From positions 62,001 through 126,000 of the forward strand of contig CAVVIB010000028.1 in assembly GCA_963748205.1 (NCBI GenBank): 64,000 nt of DNA, in the 5' to 3' direction. Source of the DNA: JAIBJN01 sp963748205 (GTDB lineage Bacteria; Actinomycetota; Thermoleophilia; Gaiellales; Gaiellaceae). The notes under the pieces are model-generated. The model had not been told where the DNA came from. It did no database searches and saw nothing but the letters and a program-made list of their open reading frames with translations. Positions 47,620-57,494 of this stretch are shown piece by piece. The position numbers and the translations under genes were made by a program. Numbering within the stretch: position 1 is the stretch's first letter; every line of letters begins with the position of its first letter.

Positions 47620-50600
47620 TCAACGGCCGCCGAAATGGTGCGCGGCGGGCATGGCGCCGCGGACCTCGGCGTCGTTGGCAGCCCGGCGCGCCAGCGGGGC
47701 GAGCGAGACGAGCTCGGAGACGAGCACGTTGCGGTTGCGCTCGACGCGCTCGAAGCGCCCGCGGGCGAGCAGAAGCGGCTCCCCCCGGACGAGCGCCCGG
47801 TAGCGGTCGTACACGGGCGGCGGGACGATCAGGTTCATCTGCCCGTGCTCGTCCTCGATCAGCATGAAGACGACGCCGCTGGCCGTGGCCGGGCGCTGGC
47901 GCGCGACCGCGAGGCCCGCCACCGACACCAACGCCCCGTGCGGCGCGCCTTCCAGGTCGGCGCTCGAGAGCACCTCCCCGGGCAGGTGCGGCCGGAGAAG
48001 CTCGAGCGGGTGGAGGCCGACCGAGAGGCTCGTGAGGCGGTAGTCGGCGAGCATCCGCTCCCAGGGCGTCTGCTCCGCCAGGTCGGGGACCTCGCTCGTC
48101 GGCTCGAGCGGGAGGGCGAGCTGCCTGCTCTCTCCCCCGTCCCCGGCGCTGACCGAGCGCGGCGCGAGCCCGAGGCGCCAGAGGAGCTGCCGGCGCGGCC
48201 AGCCGAAGGAGTCGCAGCTTCCGCTCGCGACGAGCGCCTCCAGCGCAGGCCGGTCGAGCGGCGCGCGGAGCGCGAGGTCGGACACGCTCGCGAACGGCCC
48301 TCTCGCCGCGCGCTCCTCGACGAGCGCCGCCGCCGGCTCCTGCCCGAGCCCCTTCACGTAGCCGATCCCCACACGCACCGTGCCGTGCTCGAGCCGGCAC
48401 TTGACCTCGCTCCGGTTCACGTCGGGAGGCAGCACCTCGACGCCGCGGCGCTGCGCGTCGCGGACGAGGCTCGCGGGCGGGTAGAAGCCCATCGGCTGCG
48501 CGTTCAGGAGGGCGCAGAGGAACTCGCCCGGGTAGTGGTGGCGCAGCCACGCCGACTGGTAGGCGAGGAGCGCGAAGGCGGCCGCGTGCGACTTCGGGAA
48601 GCCGAACGAGGCGAAGCCGTTGATCTTCGTGAAGACGAGCTCGGCGGTCTCGACGTCGGCGCCGTTCGCGAGCGCGCCCTCCACGAAGCGCCGGTGGTAG
48701 GCCTCGATCGCGTCCTGGCTCCGCTTGCGGCTCATCGCGCGCCGAAGCCCCTCCGCCTCCCCCACGGAGAAGCCGGCGAGCGCCATGGACACGTCGAGCA
48801 CCTGCTCCTGGAAGATGATCGCGCCGAGGGTCTCCTTCAGCGGCACTGCGAGCGAGGGATGGTCGTAGGGCGGCTCGTAGTCCGGGTCCTCGCGCATCCG
48901 CTGCCGGCGCTCGATGTAGGGGTGCACCGCCTTGCCCTGGATCGGCCCGGGCCGCACGAGCGCGACCTGGATCGTGAGGTCGTCGAGGTTCTCGGGCCGC
49001 GTGCGCAGGAGGCTCTGCATCTGCGCGCGGCTCTCGATCTGGAAGAGGCCGACCGTGTCCGCGTCCTGGATCTCCCGGTAGACGTCCGGGTCGTCGAGCG
49101 GGACGCGGGAGAGGTCGATCGGGCGGTCGTGGAGCAGCGCGATCTGCTCGACGCACTCCTCGACCGCCGAGAGCATCCCCAGGCCGAGCAGGTCGATCTT
49201 GAGAAAGCCCGCGTCCGCGCACGAGTCCTTGTCCCACTGGCAGTTCTGGCGCCCCTCCATCGCCGCGGGCTCGACCGGGACGAGCTCGACGAGCGGGCGC
49301 GAGGAGATGACCATGCCGCCCGGGTGCTGGGAGAGGTGGCGCGGCAGCCCGGCGATCTCCCCGCAGAGCTCCCGGAAGGCCCGCCAGCGCGGCGAGGCCA
49401 GGCGGGCCTCCGCGCCGGGGACGTGCTCCATCTCCTCCCCCACCTTGCGCGCGTTCCAGCCGTCCGTCACGCGCGCGAGCCGCTCCAGCTCGGCCTGCGG
49501 GAGCCCGAGCGCCTTGCCCACGTCGCGGATGGCGCCGCGGGCGCGGTACGTGGCGAAGCTGGCGACGAGCGCCGAGTGCCGGCGCCCGTAGCGCTCGGTG
49601 ACGGCGACGATGAGCTTCTCGCGGATGTCCCGCGGGAAGTCGAGGTCGATGTCGGGGACGGAGGACAGCTCCCGGTTGAGGAAACGGCCGATGGCGAGGC
49701 CCGCGTCCACGGGGTCGACGTGCGAGAGGCCCGTGAGGTAGCAGACGATCGACCCGACCGAGCTGCCGCGGCCGCGCCCGGGCGGCAGCAGGTGGCGCGG
49801 GGAGCCCGGCCCCCTGACCTGGGCGGCCACGTCGCGGGCGAGCTCCAGCACCTCCCAGTGGAGGAGGAAGAAGCCGGAGAGGCCGAGATCGGCGATGAGG
49901 GCGAGCTCCTCGCGCAGGCGCTGGTCGGCCCTGTCGCGCAGCGGGCGCGGCGAGTGGCGGTAGCGCTCGTCGAAGGCACGCCGGCAGACCTCCGCGAGCT
50001 GCACGTCGGCGGGCGTCGGCCCGTCGGAGAAGTCCGGGTAGCGGTAGCCGAGCTCGTGCGTGAGGTCGAAGGTGAGCCGCTCGGCGAGCTCCGCGGCCGC
50101 CCTGACCGCCTCGGGGTCGTCCGCGAAGCGGGCGGCGGCCTCGGCCGGCGAGAGGAGGACGCTGTCGTCGTTCCCGCGCCGCTCCTGCTCGCACCCTTCG
50201 AGCGAGGTGCGGTTCTTGACGGCGACGAGGACGTCCTGGAGGCGCGTTCGGCGCGGGTGGTGGGCGTGCACGTCCCCGGTGGCCACCGTGCGGACGCCGA
50301 GAGTCTCGGCGAGCGCCCGCAGCGCGGCGTTCCGGCGCGTGTCCCCGCGCTCGTAAGGACGCTGGAGCTCGACGTAGAACCGGTCGCGCCCGAGCGCGCG
50401 GGCGAGGCGCGCCGCCGTGTTCGGGATCGCGGACGGCCAGGCCGTGCCGCGCGCAGCCGGAGAGGCAGACGAGCCCTTCCGCCTGCTCCTCCAGGAGCGC
50501 CGGGTCGAGGCGCGGGTTGAGCCTTTCGTGCGCGTGTGCAGCCGTGAGGAGGCGGCAGAGGTTCGCGTACCCCTCCGGCGCCTCCACGAGCAGCGTCACG

Positions 50601-50824
50601 TGGGAGCCGTCCGCGAGCGTCACCTCCGCGCCGGTGATCGACCGCAGGCCGAGAGCCTTCGCCGCGTAGGCGAACTCGAGCGAGCCGTAGACGCCGTCGT
50701 GGTCGGTGAGCGCGAGCGCCTCGTAGCCGAGCTCGACCGCCTGCGTCGCGAGCTCTTCGGGGAGCGAGGCGCCGTCGAGGAACGAGTACGCCGAGTGGCA
50801 GTGGAGCTCGACGTACTTCGTCAC
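47620..50824 (-). pseudogene. dnaE2: Error-prone DNA polymerase DnaE2 (ImuC), frameshifted by one base
   Basis: Begins at a GTG (TKYVELHCHSAYSFLDGASL, the PHP domain). The frame breaks near 50422-50425 in CCCG (minus strand): with one C removed it reads RDPNTAARLARALGRDRFYV and continues to the end, 1067 residues. Polymerase core: SSVGSIVCYLTGLSHVDPV, VPDIDLDFPRDIREK, FLKIDLLGLGMLS, DDLTIQVALVRPGPIQGKAV, NGFASFGFPKSHAAAFALLA, and an OB fold near the end. The length and motifs are normal for SOS-induced translesion synthesis with ImuB. Probably a sequence error. No clear SOS box lies upstream. Confidence 0.92.
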
Positions 50825-50913
50825 GCCCACGCCACGCTTCCGGCACGGTCCGCGCGCCACGGGTGCGGATCCCGGCGGTACGCTCGAAAGCGGGTGGTGG
50901 GACGGGGTGCCCC

Positions 50914-50919
50914 TAGAGT
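50914..50919 (+). promoter_or_regulatory. -10 element of the two-cupin gene
   Basis: TAGAGT, 15 bases before the ATG at 50935. Divergent from dnaE2 (start at 50824). Confidence 0.4.
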
Positions 50920-50934
50920 TAAGCGCGAGTTGCG

Positions 50935-51802
50935 ATGACGGAGACTTCTTCCCAGGCGATCATCTGCGGGCCCGGCGAGGGCGAGCGGCTCGAGAGCGAG
51001 GACCGCGTCTACCTCGTCAAGGTCGCGCGGCCGGAGCTCTGCCTGATCGAGTACGACACCGGGCCGACCTACACGGGCGCCTCCCCCCACTTCCACGAGC
51101 GCCACACGGACGCGTTCTTCCTCCTCGAGGGCGAGCTCGAGTTCACGCTCGGCCGCGTCACGCACCTGGCCGGGCCGGGAACGGCGGTCGTCGTCCCGCC
51201 CGGGAACGTCCACGCCTTCACGAGCCACGGAAGCGGGCGGGCGCGCTTCCTCAACATCCACGCCCCCGACTCCGGCTTCACGGACTTCCTCCGCGCCCGC
51301 ACGCGCGGCGAGGACGCCACCTTCGACAGCGTCGACGTCGACGGGCCGCAGGATCCAGGCGAGGGGACCGTCCTCGGGCCGGGCGAGGGCACGACCTTCG
51401 TCGCCGGGACGTCGACCTCCGTCTTCAAGGCGACCCGGGAGGCGACCGCCGGCTCCTTCTCTCTCGCCGAGGTCACGATCCAGCCGGGGACGGCCGGCCC
51501 TCCGCCCCACTTCCACCGGGAGATGCTCGACTCGTTCTTCGTCCTCGAGGGAACACTTTCCGTCCGGCTCGGCGACGACGAGCTGGAGGCACCGGCGGGC
51601 ACGTACGCCTGCGCACCGCCGGGCACCGTCCACACCTTCGCCAACCGGAGCGACGGGCCGGTGCGCTTCCTCAACCTGAACACGCCGGGCGGCTGGGAGG
51701 ACTTCATCCGCGACCTCGCCGCCGTCACGCCTGCCGAGGGCGCACCGATCCCGGGACCTGGGCGAGCTGTACGCCCGACACGACGTGGTGGCCGCCGACT
51801 AG
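50935..51802 (+). pseudogene. Bicupin protein, frameshifted 16 codons before its end
   Basis: Two cupin domains. First: PHFHERHTDAFFLLEGELEF and VPPGNVHAFTSHG. Second: PPHFHREMLDSFFVLEGTLS and APPGTVHTFANRS. They are internal copies of one unit of about 130 residues. Near the end a GGG run (51753-51755) carries one base too many; without it the protein reads APIPDLGELYARHDVVAAD and stops at 51802, 288 residues. As given, the frame runs on antisense into imuB. The stop overlaps that of the DUF6504 gene. Likely a metal-dependent enzyme; substrate unknown. It sits between dnaE2 and imuB, which are usually adjacent. Confidence 0.8.
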
Positions 51803-52023
51803 GACGCCTGCCGGAACCACGAGCCGCTCGCCTCGTCCCGGAAGACGACGACGTTCCGCCCCGTTTCGAGCACGACCTCGAAGTAATTCCTGCGCACCGG
51901 CTCCTCCGTCCACCAGCGGTCGGCCACGTGCCACTCGTCCCGGTGCGCGATCACGGGCACCCGGTCGACGGCCGCCGGCACGCGGCCCTCGCAGACGACC
52001 TGAACGGGCCGCGGCTCGTTCAG
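51799..52023 (-). CDS. DUF6504-family protein, ImuB-linked (74 aa)
   Basis: The frame NEPRPVQVVCEGRVPAAVDR...HRDEWHVADRWWTEEPVRRN, ending VVVFRDEASGSWFRQAS, matches the small proteins found after imuB/dnaE2 in actinobacteria (DUF6504). The likely start is CTG, overlapping the imuB stop as CTGA, like the ATGA couplings elsewhere; a GTG 14 codons on is the alternative. It would be induced together with imuB. Role in translesion synthesis is presumed from position only. Confidence 0.65.
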   Translation of the reverse strand: MNEPRPVQVVCEGRVPAAVDRVPVIAHRDEWHVADRWWTEEPVRRNYFEVVLETGRNVVVFRDEASGSWFRQAS

Positions 52024-53204
52024 TCGTCGCGCGGAACGAGAATGGCCCGGCTCTCGGGAATGCGGGACCACGGTGCCACCTCCACGACGGTGCAGACCGC
52101 GTCCATCCCCACCGCCGCGCGCGCCTGGCGCAACCCTCCGCGCAGGCGCTCCCGCAGACGGCTCCCGCGGGGGCGGACGAGCTCGGTCTGTGTCCCTACA
52201 GACTCGGTGAGCTCCCCCAGCTCGAGGCGGAGCTCCGCCGTCGGAGCCGGCAGCTCCGACAGCTTGGGTGCCAACGCGAGCCGAAGGCGGTCGGGCTCCG
52301 CCGTCGGCTCGCGCAGCGTGAGCGAGCGCCGCCAGGAGCCTCCCCCGACGAGCTTCGCCGAGACGGCGAGCTGCCTGGGAGCCCGGCCGGCCCGCTCCGG
52401 GCGGGCGAGCAGGCGCTCGATGAGCGCCGCGAGTGCCCGCGCGAGCGTGAGCTCGTTCGCAACCGGTTCCGGAAACGTGAGCGTCTCCACCAGCTCGGCC
52501 GGCGGACGGCGCGGCGCAACGGAGGTGTCGCCCTCCCCCCGAGCGAGCCGCCATGCTTCCGCGCCGTCCGCACCGAGCCGATCGGCGACCGCGATCCCGG
52601 GGAGGCGTGCCAGCTCCCCCAGGCGCTTGACGCCGAGCTCCGAAAGCTCCTCTCTCCGCTCCGGCGAGAGCGGGAGGACATCGAGCGGGAGCGGCTCGAG
52701 AAAGAGGTGCGTCTCCCCGTCGTCGATGACGAGGGCGCGACCGGCCGGCGCCACGGTCGCCGCCGCGAGGGCCGCGAAGCGCCGGGAGGCGGCGCCCACA
52801 CGCGCCCCCCACTCCGGCCCCACCGCGTCGAGTGCACGGCGAAGTGCCTGCCCGAGGCCGCCGGCGAGCCGCTCCATGCCCCGGGTCTGGAAGTAGACGC
52901 ACCCGGGCTCGACCGGCTCGACCGCGAAGCCCGCCCCTTCGAGCCGCCGCAGCACGGCCTCCCACTCCTGCTCCACCCCGGCCGGGTCCTGCTCGACGAG
53001 CTCGAGCCCCGGGCACGTGGCCAGCGCCTCCGAGAGGCGCATCCCCGGCCGCACGCCCGCGCGCTCGGCGGCGCCGGTGCACGAGCCGAGGAGGGCTTGC
53101 TCTCCCGGCGCCGGCGCGAGCGCCACGGGCCTGCCTGCCAGCTCGGGCCGGCGAAGCAGCGGAGCCCTGAGGGCGAAGGCCGGAATCGTGAGACAGGCGA
53201 CCAT
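52020..53204 (-). CDS. imuB: ImuB, inactive Y-family polymerase subunit of the mutasome
   Basis: 394 residues from the ATG (VACLTIPAFALRAPLLRRPE). The Y-family fold is kept (GMRLSEALATCPGLELVEQD, VLPLSPERREELSELGVKRL, then the little-finger domain around VETLTFPEPVANEL), but the catalytic Asp of the first strand is replaced (ACLTIPAF instead of xxxDxxxF), as in known ImuB. It bridges the beta clamp and DnaE2. Two SOS boxes lie directly before the start. The next gene is DUF6504. Confidence 0.9.
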   Translation of the reverse strand: MVACLTIPAFALRAPLLRRPELAGRPVALAPAPGEQALLGSCTGAAERAGVRPGMRLSEALATCPGLELVEQDPAGVEQEWEAVLRRLEGAGFAVEPVEPGCVYFQTRGMERLAGGLGQALRRALDAVGPEWGARVGAASRRFAALAAATVAPAGRALVIDDGETHLFLEPLPLDVLPLSPERREELSELGVKRLGELARLPGIAVADRLGADGAEAWRLARGEGDTSVAPRRPPAELVETLTFPEPVANELTLARALAALIERLLARPERAGRAPRQLAVSAKLVGGGSWRRSLTLREPTAEPDRLRLALAPKLSELPAPTAELRLELGELTESVGTQTELVRPRGSRLRERLRGGLRQARAAVGMDAVCTVVEVAPWSRIPESRAILVPRDD

Positions 53205-53206
53205 GG

Positions 53207-53218
53207 GAACGTTTGTTC
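53207..53218. promoter_or_regulatory. SOS (LexA) box 1
   Basis: GAACGTTTGTTC: GAAC-N4-GTTC, the LexA target of actinobacteria and Bacillus, beginning 3 bases before the imuB ATG. Confidence 0.75.
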
Positions 53219-53223
53219 TACAC

Positions 53224-53235
53224 GAACACACGTTC
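53224..53235. promoter_or_regulatory. SOS (LexA) box 2
   Basis: GAACACACGTTC, preceded by C and followed by T, a full GAAC-N4-GTTC box. Its centre is 17 bases from that of box 1. Confidence 0.75.
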
Positions 53236-53394
53236 TCCTGTCAAGGTTCCGAAGAAAATTTTCGGCTCAATGACCGTTCCCGCTGGAGTCAGGACTAGGT
53301 CGAGGAGAGCGCCGACCCCTCCCTACGGATGCCGCGAGCCCTCTTGCCTAGGCCGTCCTAGCCCGGCCAGCGCATTGAACGCTCAGAGCAACGA

Positions 53395-53595
53395 TCAGTC
53401 GCTCTTCGGGCTGACGAGGACGATCTGCTCGTAGCGCACGAAGAGATCTCTGCCGGCCTTCTGGAGCGGAACCCACTCATCCGCGTAGCGCCCCTCGCGT
53501 TTGAGGAACAGCTCGAGCTCCCGTTCGACGGAATGTCCGTGCTCGATCGGAATCGAGAAGTTCTGTCCATTCGCCAAGGTCACTTCTAGATACAA
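53395..53595 (-). CDS. Hypothetical protein (66 aa) in the cold-shock operon
   Basis: A TTG start at 53595 gives YLEVTLANGQNFSIPIEHGH, SVERELELFLKREGRYADEW, VPLQKAGRDLFVRYEQIVLV. The frame is open to 53703, but that part runs through the upstream gene. The TTG overlaps the stop of the zinc-ribbon gene, as expected for coupling; a GTG four codons later is an alternative. A small alpha/beta protein with no Cys. No family recognised. Confidence 0.55.
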   Translation of the reverse strand: MYLEVTLANGQNFSIPIEHGHSVERELELFLKREGRYADEWVPLQKAGRDLFVRYEQIVLVSPKSD

Positions 53596-53792
53596 AGGGC
53601 TTCCAATGCCTCGGAACGTCCCGCTAGCTCGGCCATCCGCTTTGCCCCGGGCGTCAATGCGGCCTCGGGTGTCTGCCAAGCGCTCGCGCGACACATGGGA
53701 CAAGTCGGTATCTCACCGCTGATCATGATTCCGTAGCCGCACTCTCCGCAGCGGAACTCGACAGTGACGCGAGCAGGCTTGGCCGGGATCAA
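53586..53792 (-). CDS. Small zinc-ribbon protein (68 aa)
   Basis: TTG start overlapping the stop of csp (TTGA). The zinc ribbon is VEFRCGECGYGIMISGEIPT-CPMCRASAW: CxxC-x15-CxxC. The rest is helical (ALTPGAKRMAELAGRSEALE). Rubredoxin-like ribbons of this kind usually bind nucleic acid or protein partners. It is the middle gene of csp - zinc ribbon - 66-residue protein. Confidence 0.65.
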   Translation of the reverse strand: MIPAKPARVTVEFRCGECGYGIMISGEIPTCPMCRASAWQTPEAALTPGAKRMAELAGRSEALEALCI

Positions 53793-54004
53793 GGCTTCCC
53801 GTTCGAAGGAGCCGCGACCACGTTGATGGCCTCCTGGCCCATGCCCCCGTCACGCCACTCGAACTCGACCCGCTCGCCCGCCGTAGCGAGCACGCTCTCG
53901 TCGAGGCTCGCTCGGTGGACGAAGAGATCGTCTCCGCCTCCGTCGGGCTCGATCAGCCCGAATCCGCTCGCCCTGTTGAACCACTTGACAGCGCCGTTCG
54001 CCAC
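53789..54004 (-). CDS. Cold-shock-domain protein
   Basis: 71 residues, GTG start. RNP1-like GAVKWFNRASGFGLIEPDGG and RNP2-like DDLFVHRASL are present, then GERVEFEWRDGGMGQEAINV. It binds single-stranded RNA and DNA as a chaperone. The aromatic positions of the RNA face are kept, though GFGLI replaces the usual GFGFI. First gene of a three-gene set on the minus strand. Confidence 0.93.
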   Translation of the reverse strand: MANGAVKWFNRASGFGLIEPDGGGDDLFVHRASLDESVLATAGERVEFEWRDGGMGQEAINVVAAPSNGKP

Positions 54005-54088
54005 CGGGGATCACCTTCCGTTCGCTCGTCGACGGCCCTGGTGGGGCAGGCCCGTCCCACGGGCCTGCCCTCCTGGACTGGATGGTGC

Positions 54089-54406
54089 TTAGACGGCGGT
54101 GAGTACGCCGTTCGTCTTCTGCGCGATGACCTCGCCAAAAGTGATCTTCGGCGGGTTGGGAAGCGCACCCTCGAGCTTCTCGTCGCGGATCCAGGTGGCG
54201 GCAAGACGGGTCGACTCGTCGGCGTGCTCCTGCGAATCGAACAGGCTGACCGAGGTAATGACCCCGGCGCCTGCCTCGACGAGGTAGTAGCCGCTGAAGC
54301 CCGGCAGCTTGCTCAGGCGAGGGATCAGGGCCTCATTGACCTTCTTGGTGAGCTCGTCCCTGCGAGTCTCATCGACACCGTCGTAGCGTCTAACGGTTGC
54401 ATGCAT
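54089..54406 (-). CDS. Hypothetical protein with dimeric alpha-beta barrel pattern (105 aa)
   Basis: ATG start (MHATVRRYDGVDETRRDELT) after a promoter-like gap. The sequence continues KKVNEALIPRLSKLPGFSGY, YLVEAGAGVITSVSLFDSQE, HADESTRLAATWIRDEKLEG. This is the strand-helix-strand pattern of small ABM/ferredoxin-like dimers (antibiotic biosynthesis monooxygenase fold). Catalytic residues cannot be identified. An in-frame extension to 54508 adds only basic, low-quality sequence. Confidence 0.65.
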   Translation of the reverse strand: MHATVRRYDGVDETRRDELTKKVNEALIPRLSKLPGFSGYYLVEAGAGVITSVSLFDSQEHADESTRLAATWIRDEKLEGALPNPPKITFGEVIAQKTNGVLTAV

Positions 54407-54586
54407 GTGCTGCTCCTGACTTCTCGTGAGGATGGGAGCTCGGATCGAGCTCTCCTTGAATGCACGCAGACCAGATGTGACAGTCGGAGAGGAGCCTCGG
54501 AGCCTCAACGGCTTCCGTGTCCAGGCCTCCGCGTTGCAGTCACCCTAGCAGTGGCAGCGGTACGACCGATTCCTCGGTCCAAATGT

Positions 54587-57347
54587 CTAGGACGAGACGG
54601 GTGCGCTCTGGGTCTCAGAGTCGAGATCCAGGCGGGCGAGCGCGGTGCGCGAGGTGATGCCGAGCTTCCGGTAGACGTTGCGGAGGTGGAAGTCGATCGT
54701 GCGCGGGCTGAGGAAGAGCTGGGCTGCAACTTCGCGGTTCGTGCGGCCCTCCGCGACGAAACGGGCGATCTGGAGCTCCTGCTCGGTGAGCGCGTTCCTC
54801 GTGCTCGGGTCGCGCTTTCGCGCCGTCTGGCCGCTTGCACGCAGCTCGACCCGCGCCCGCTCCGCCCACAGCGTTGCTCCGAGCGTCTCGAAGCCGTCCA
54901 GAGCCGCTCGCAGATGGTCACGCGCCTCCACTCGGCGCCGCACGCGGCGGAGAAACTCGCCGTAGGCGAGCTCGGTGCGGGCATGCTCGAAGGGGCGAGA
55001 GGCCTCGACGTGCGCGTCCAGGGCCGCCAGGAAAAGGCGTTCGGATTCCGTCTCGTCGTCCGAGAGCAGTGCGCGGCAGTGCAGGGCCACCGCCCGTGCC
55101 CAGGCGGACGCGCTGCTCTCCGCCCATGGCTCCAGGACATCGAGCCACGCGCGTGCGGTTTCCGGTTCGCCCGCGCGAACCGCAGCTTCGATCCGATCCA
55201 GGCCACCCCAGAAGACGACCAGCGTGGAGGAGATCTCCCGACAGCGCCTGAGCGCCTCCTCTGCCCGACCGAGCCCCAGCTCCAGCAGCGCCAGCGCCCA
55301 GTTCGCGAGCTCGAGGACGATCCCGAGCTGGCGAGCGGACGCGAGCTCCCTGACTCTCGGCCGCCAGCGATCGGCATTCGTCCTCGGAGCCACGTAGAGC
55401 CGCGACGAGCGCCAGCAGCACGAGCTGCTGCGCGACCAGATCGTGCTGGCCGATCTCGCGGGCGAGCTGAACGCCTTCCCTCGCGTTGGCCGAACCGGAG
55501 GCCCAGCGCCCGGCCCACAGCTCCGCAATGGCAAGGCGGGGAAGGATCTGCGTCACGATGCTGAGCGCGCCACTCGCGCGTGCCCGGGCGGCCGCCTCAC
55601 GGTGCGTCCGGTACGTCGCCTGATCGTCACCGAGGTAGAGGGCGGCCCGTCCCGCGAACAGCAGCGCGACGGGCTCCTTGGCTGCGTCGTCGTCGAGCTG
55701 TTCCGCCAGCTCGAGCGCCACGCGGAGCATGGAGGCGGCGTCGGCGAAGTCCTCGTCGGCGTGGGCTCCGAGCCCGCTGAGAAGCTGTGCGAGCATGCGG
55801 AAGAACGGCGGTTCCTCCTGGTGCAGGTCGCGGGCCAGCCGGCCAATCGCGACCGCCGCCTCGCGGTCGCCGGCGTAGGCTGCGGCGAGCCCGGCGATGT
55901 TGAGCAGCTGAAGCGCGCGCCCGCCGTCGCTCGGCGCGACCTCGGTAGCCGCGCGCAGCAGCAGCTGACACGCGTCGGCCGGTACCCCGCGAGTCATCTC
56001 GATCAGTCCGAGGAAGCGGTCGATGTCCGCACGCTGAATGGGCTCCGACACCAGCGGGCGAGCTGCTTCGAGCAGCACCAGGGCCCGCTCGACGCGTCCC
56101 GCGAGCCAGGCGTTCTCAGCCGCTGCCGTGAGTCGCCGTGCTCGGCTGTCCTCATCTGCGGCGAGCGTGGCCGCCCTCTCGAAGGCGAGCGAGGCCGCGG
56201 CGAAGCCGCTCCGCCGCCGTGCCCGTTGCGCTGCCTCCTCGAGCTCATCACCGATCGACGGGTCGGCCTCGACGCTTGCCGCGGCCCGATGCCACGCGCG
56301 GCGATCGGCGTCGGCTTCAGCGTCGAGCACGCTCGCGAGCGCGCCGTGGACAGCTTGCCGCTTGGAGAGCGGCGCGGCCTGGTAGACGGCGGAGCGGACC
56401 AGCGGATGGCGAAGCTCGAGCTGCCTTCCGCGCACGTGCACCAACCCGGCTTGCTCGGCTCCATCGAGCGCCTCCGCTTCGGCACCGAGCTGCGCCGACG
56501 CGCGCAACACGGTGGCGAGCTCGCCGCTGTCGTCAGCGCTGGCGACCAGCAGGAGCGTCTGCGTCTCCTCCGGGAGCCGATTCACACGCGCGAGGAATGC
56601 GTGCTCGACTCGGGCGCTGACCGGGATGGGAGCGAGCACCGTCTCGGCGCCCGAGAGCTGAGCCTCGCTCAAGGCTGAGGAGAGCTCGAGCAGGGCGAGC
56701 GGGTTGCCCCCCGTCTCGGCGACCAGCCGGTCGCGGAGCTCCGACGACAGCTCGACGCCTGCCGACCGGTCGATCAACGTCCCGGCCGCGGACGGGTCGA
56801 GCCCGCCCAGCCGTAGCTCCGGGAGCCCCGGTGCCTCGAACTGCCGAACATCGCCCTCGCGAGCGCCGAAGAGCATGACGATGCTCTCGGCTTCGAGCCG
56901 CCTCGCAACGAAGACGAGAGCATCTGCGGACGCATCGTCGAGCCACTGGGCATCGTCGACCAGACACAGGAGCGGCTGATCTTCTGCAGCCTCGGCGAGC
57001 AGGCTCAAGACTGCGAGCGAGACGAGGAAGCGGTCCTCGCTTCCCCCCGCTGCCAGACCGAGCGCCCCGCGCAGGGCGGTGGCCTGCGGTTGCGGGAGGC
57101 GCTCTACGTGCCCGAGTGCCGGGCGGACGATCTGGTGCAGGGCGGCGAACGGGAGCTGCGCCTCGGATTCCACCCCGGCGCCGTTGAGCACGCGCATGTC
57201 GCCGGCCTGGTTACGCGCGTCCTGGAGGAGCGCCGACTTGCCGACACCCGGCTCGCCGGAAATGACGAGGACGCCGCTGCGCGACGCACGAGCGCTATCG
57301 AGAAGCTCGCCGATCCGAGACCGTTCCGGGTCTCTCCCATACAGCAC
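54587..57347 (-). pseudogene. Large ATP-binding LuxR regulator (LAL/MalT-like), frameshifted by one base
   Basis: Leaderless GTG (LYGRDPERSRIGELLDSARA). AAA/STAND module: Walker A VISGEPGVGKSALLQDARNQ and Walker B LLCLVDDAQWLDDASADALV. Then a long helical TPR-like body. At 55348-55350 the frame breaks in GGG (minus strand); without one G it reads LAAESQELASARQLGIVLEL and continues to the LuxR HTH, EQELQIARFVAEGRTNREVA and FLSPRTIDFHLRNVYRKLGI. The corrected length is 919 residues, typical for the family. Divergent from the MFS gene, which it probably controls. A sequence error is the likely cause of the break. Confidence 0.88.
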
Positions 57348-57355
57348 GTGCGGTG

Positions 57356-57361
57356 ATCGTA
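57356..57361 (-). promoter_or_regulatory. -10 element of the LuxR regulator gene
   Basis: The minus strand reads TACGAT, 8 bases before the GTG. Confidence 0.45.
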
Positions 57362-57494
57362 GCCCGCCTTCTCTCGGCTTCTCCTCGTGAATACCGGCGA
57401 AATCACCGGTGCGACGGCGACCCGGCTCCGCGAGGGTGGAGACCAATGGCACAGACGACCCAATCGGCTCTCGAGCCCGGAAGGAGCGCTGCTG

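Noticed and set aside
47614..47621. GAACGTTC after dnaE2 as an SOS box
   Set aside because: The 4-base spacer is missing and it lies downstream of the gene.
45661..50520. A 1619-residue open frame on the plus strand
   Set aside because: It is antisense to the histidine kinase and dnaE2, which have clear motifs. High GC makes such shadow frames common; its residue content is Arg/Glu/Ala-rich without domains.
50935..52896. A long cupin protein with an Arg/Ser-rich tail
   Set aside because: The tail is the wrong frame after the extra G and runs antisense to imuB.
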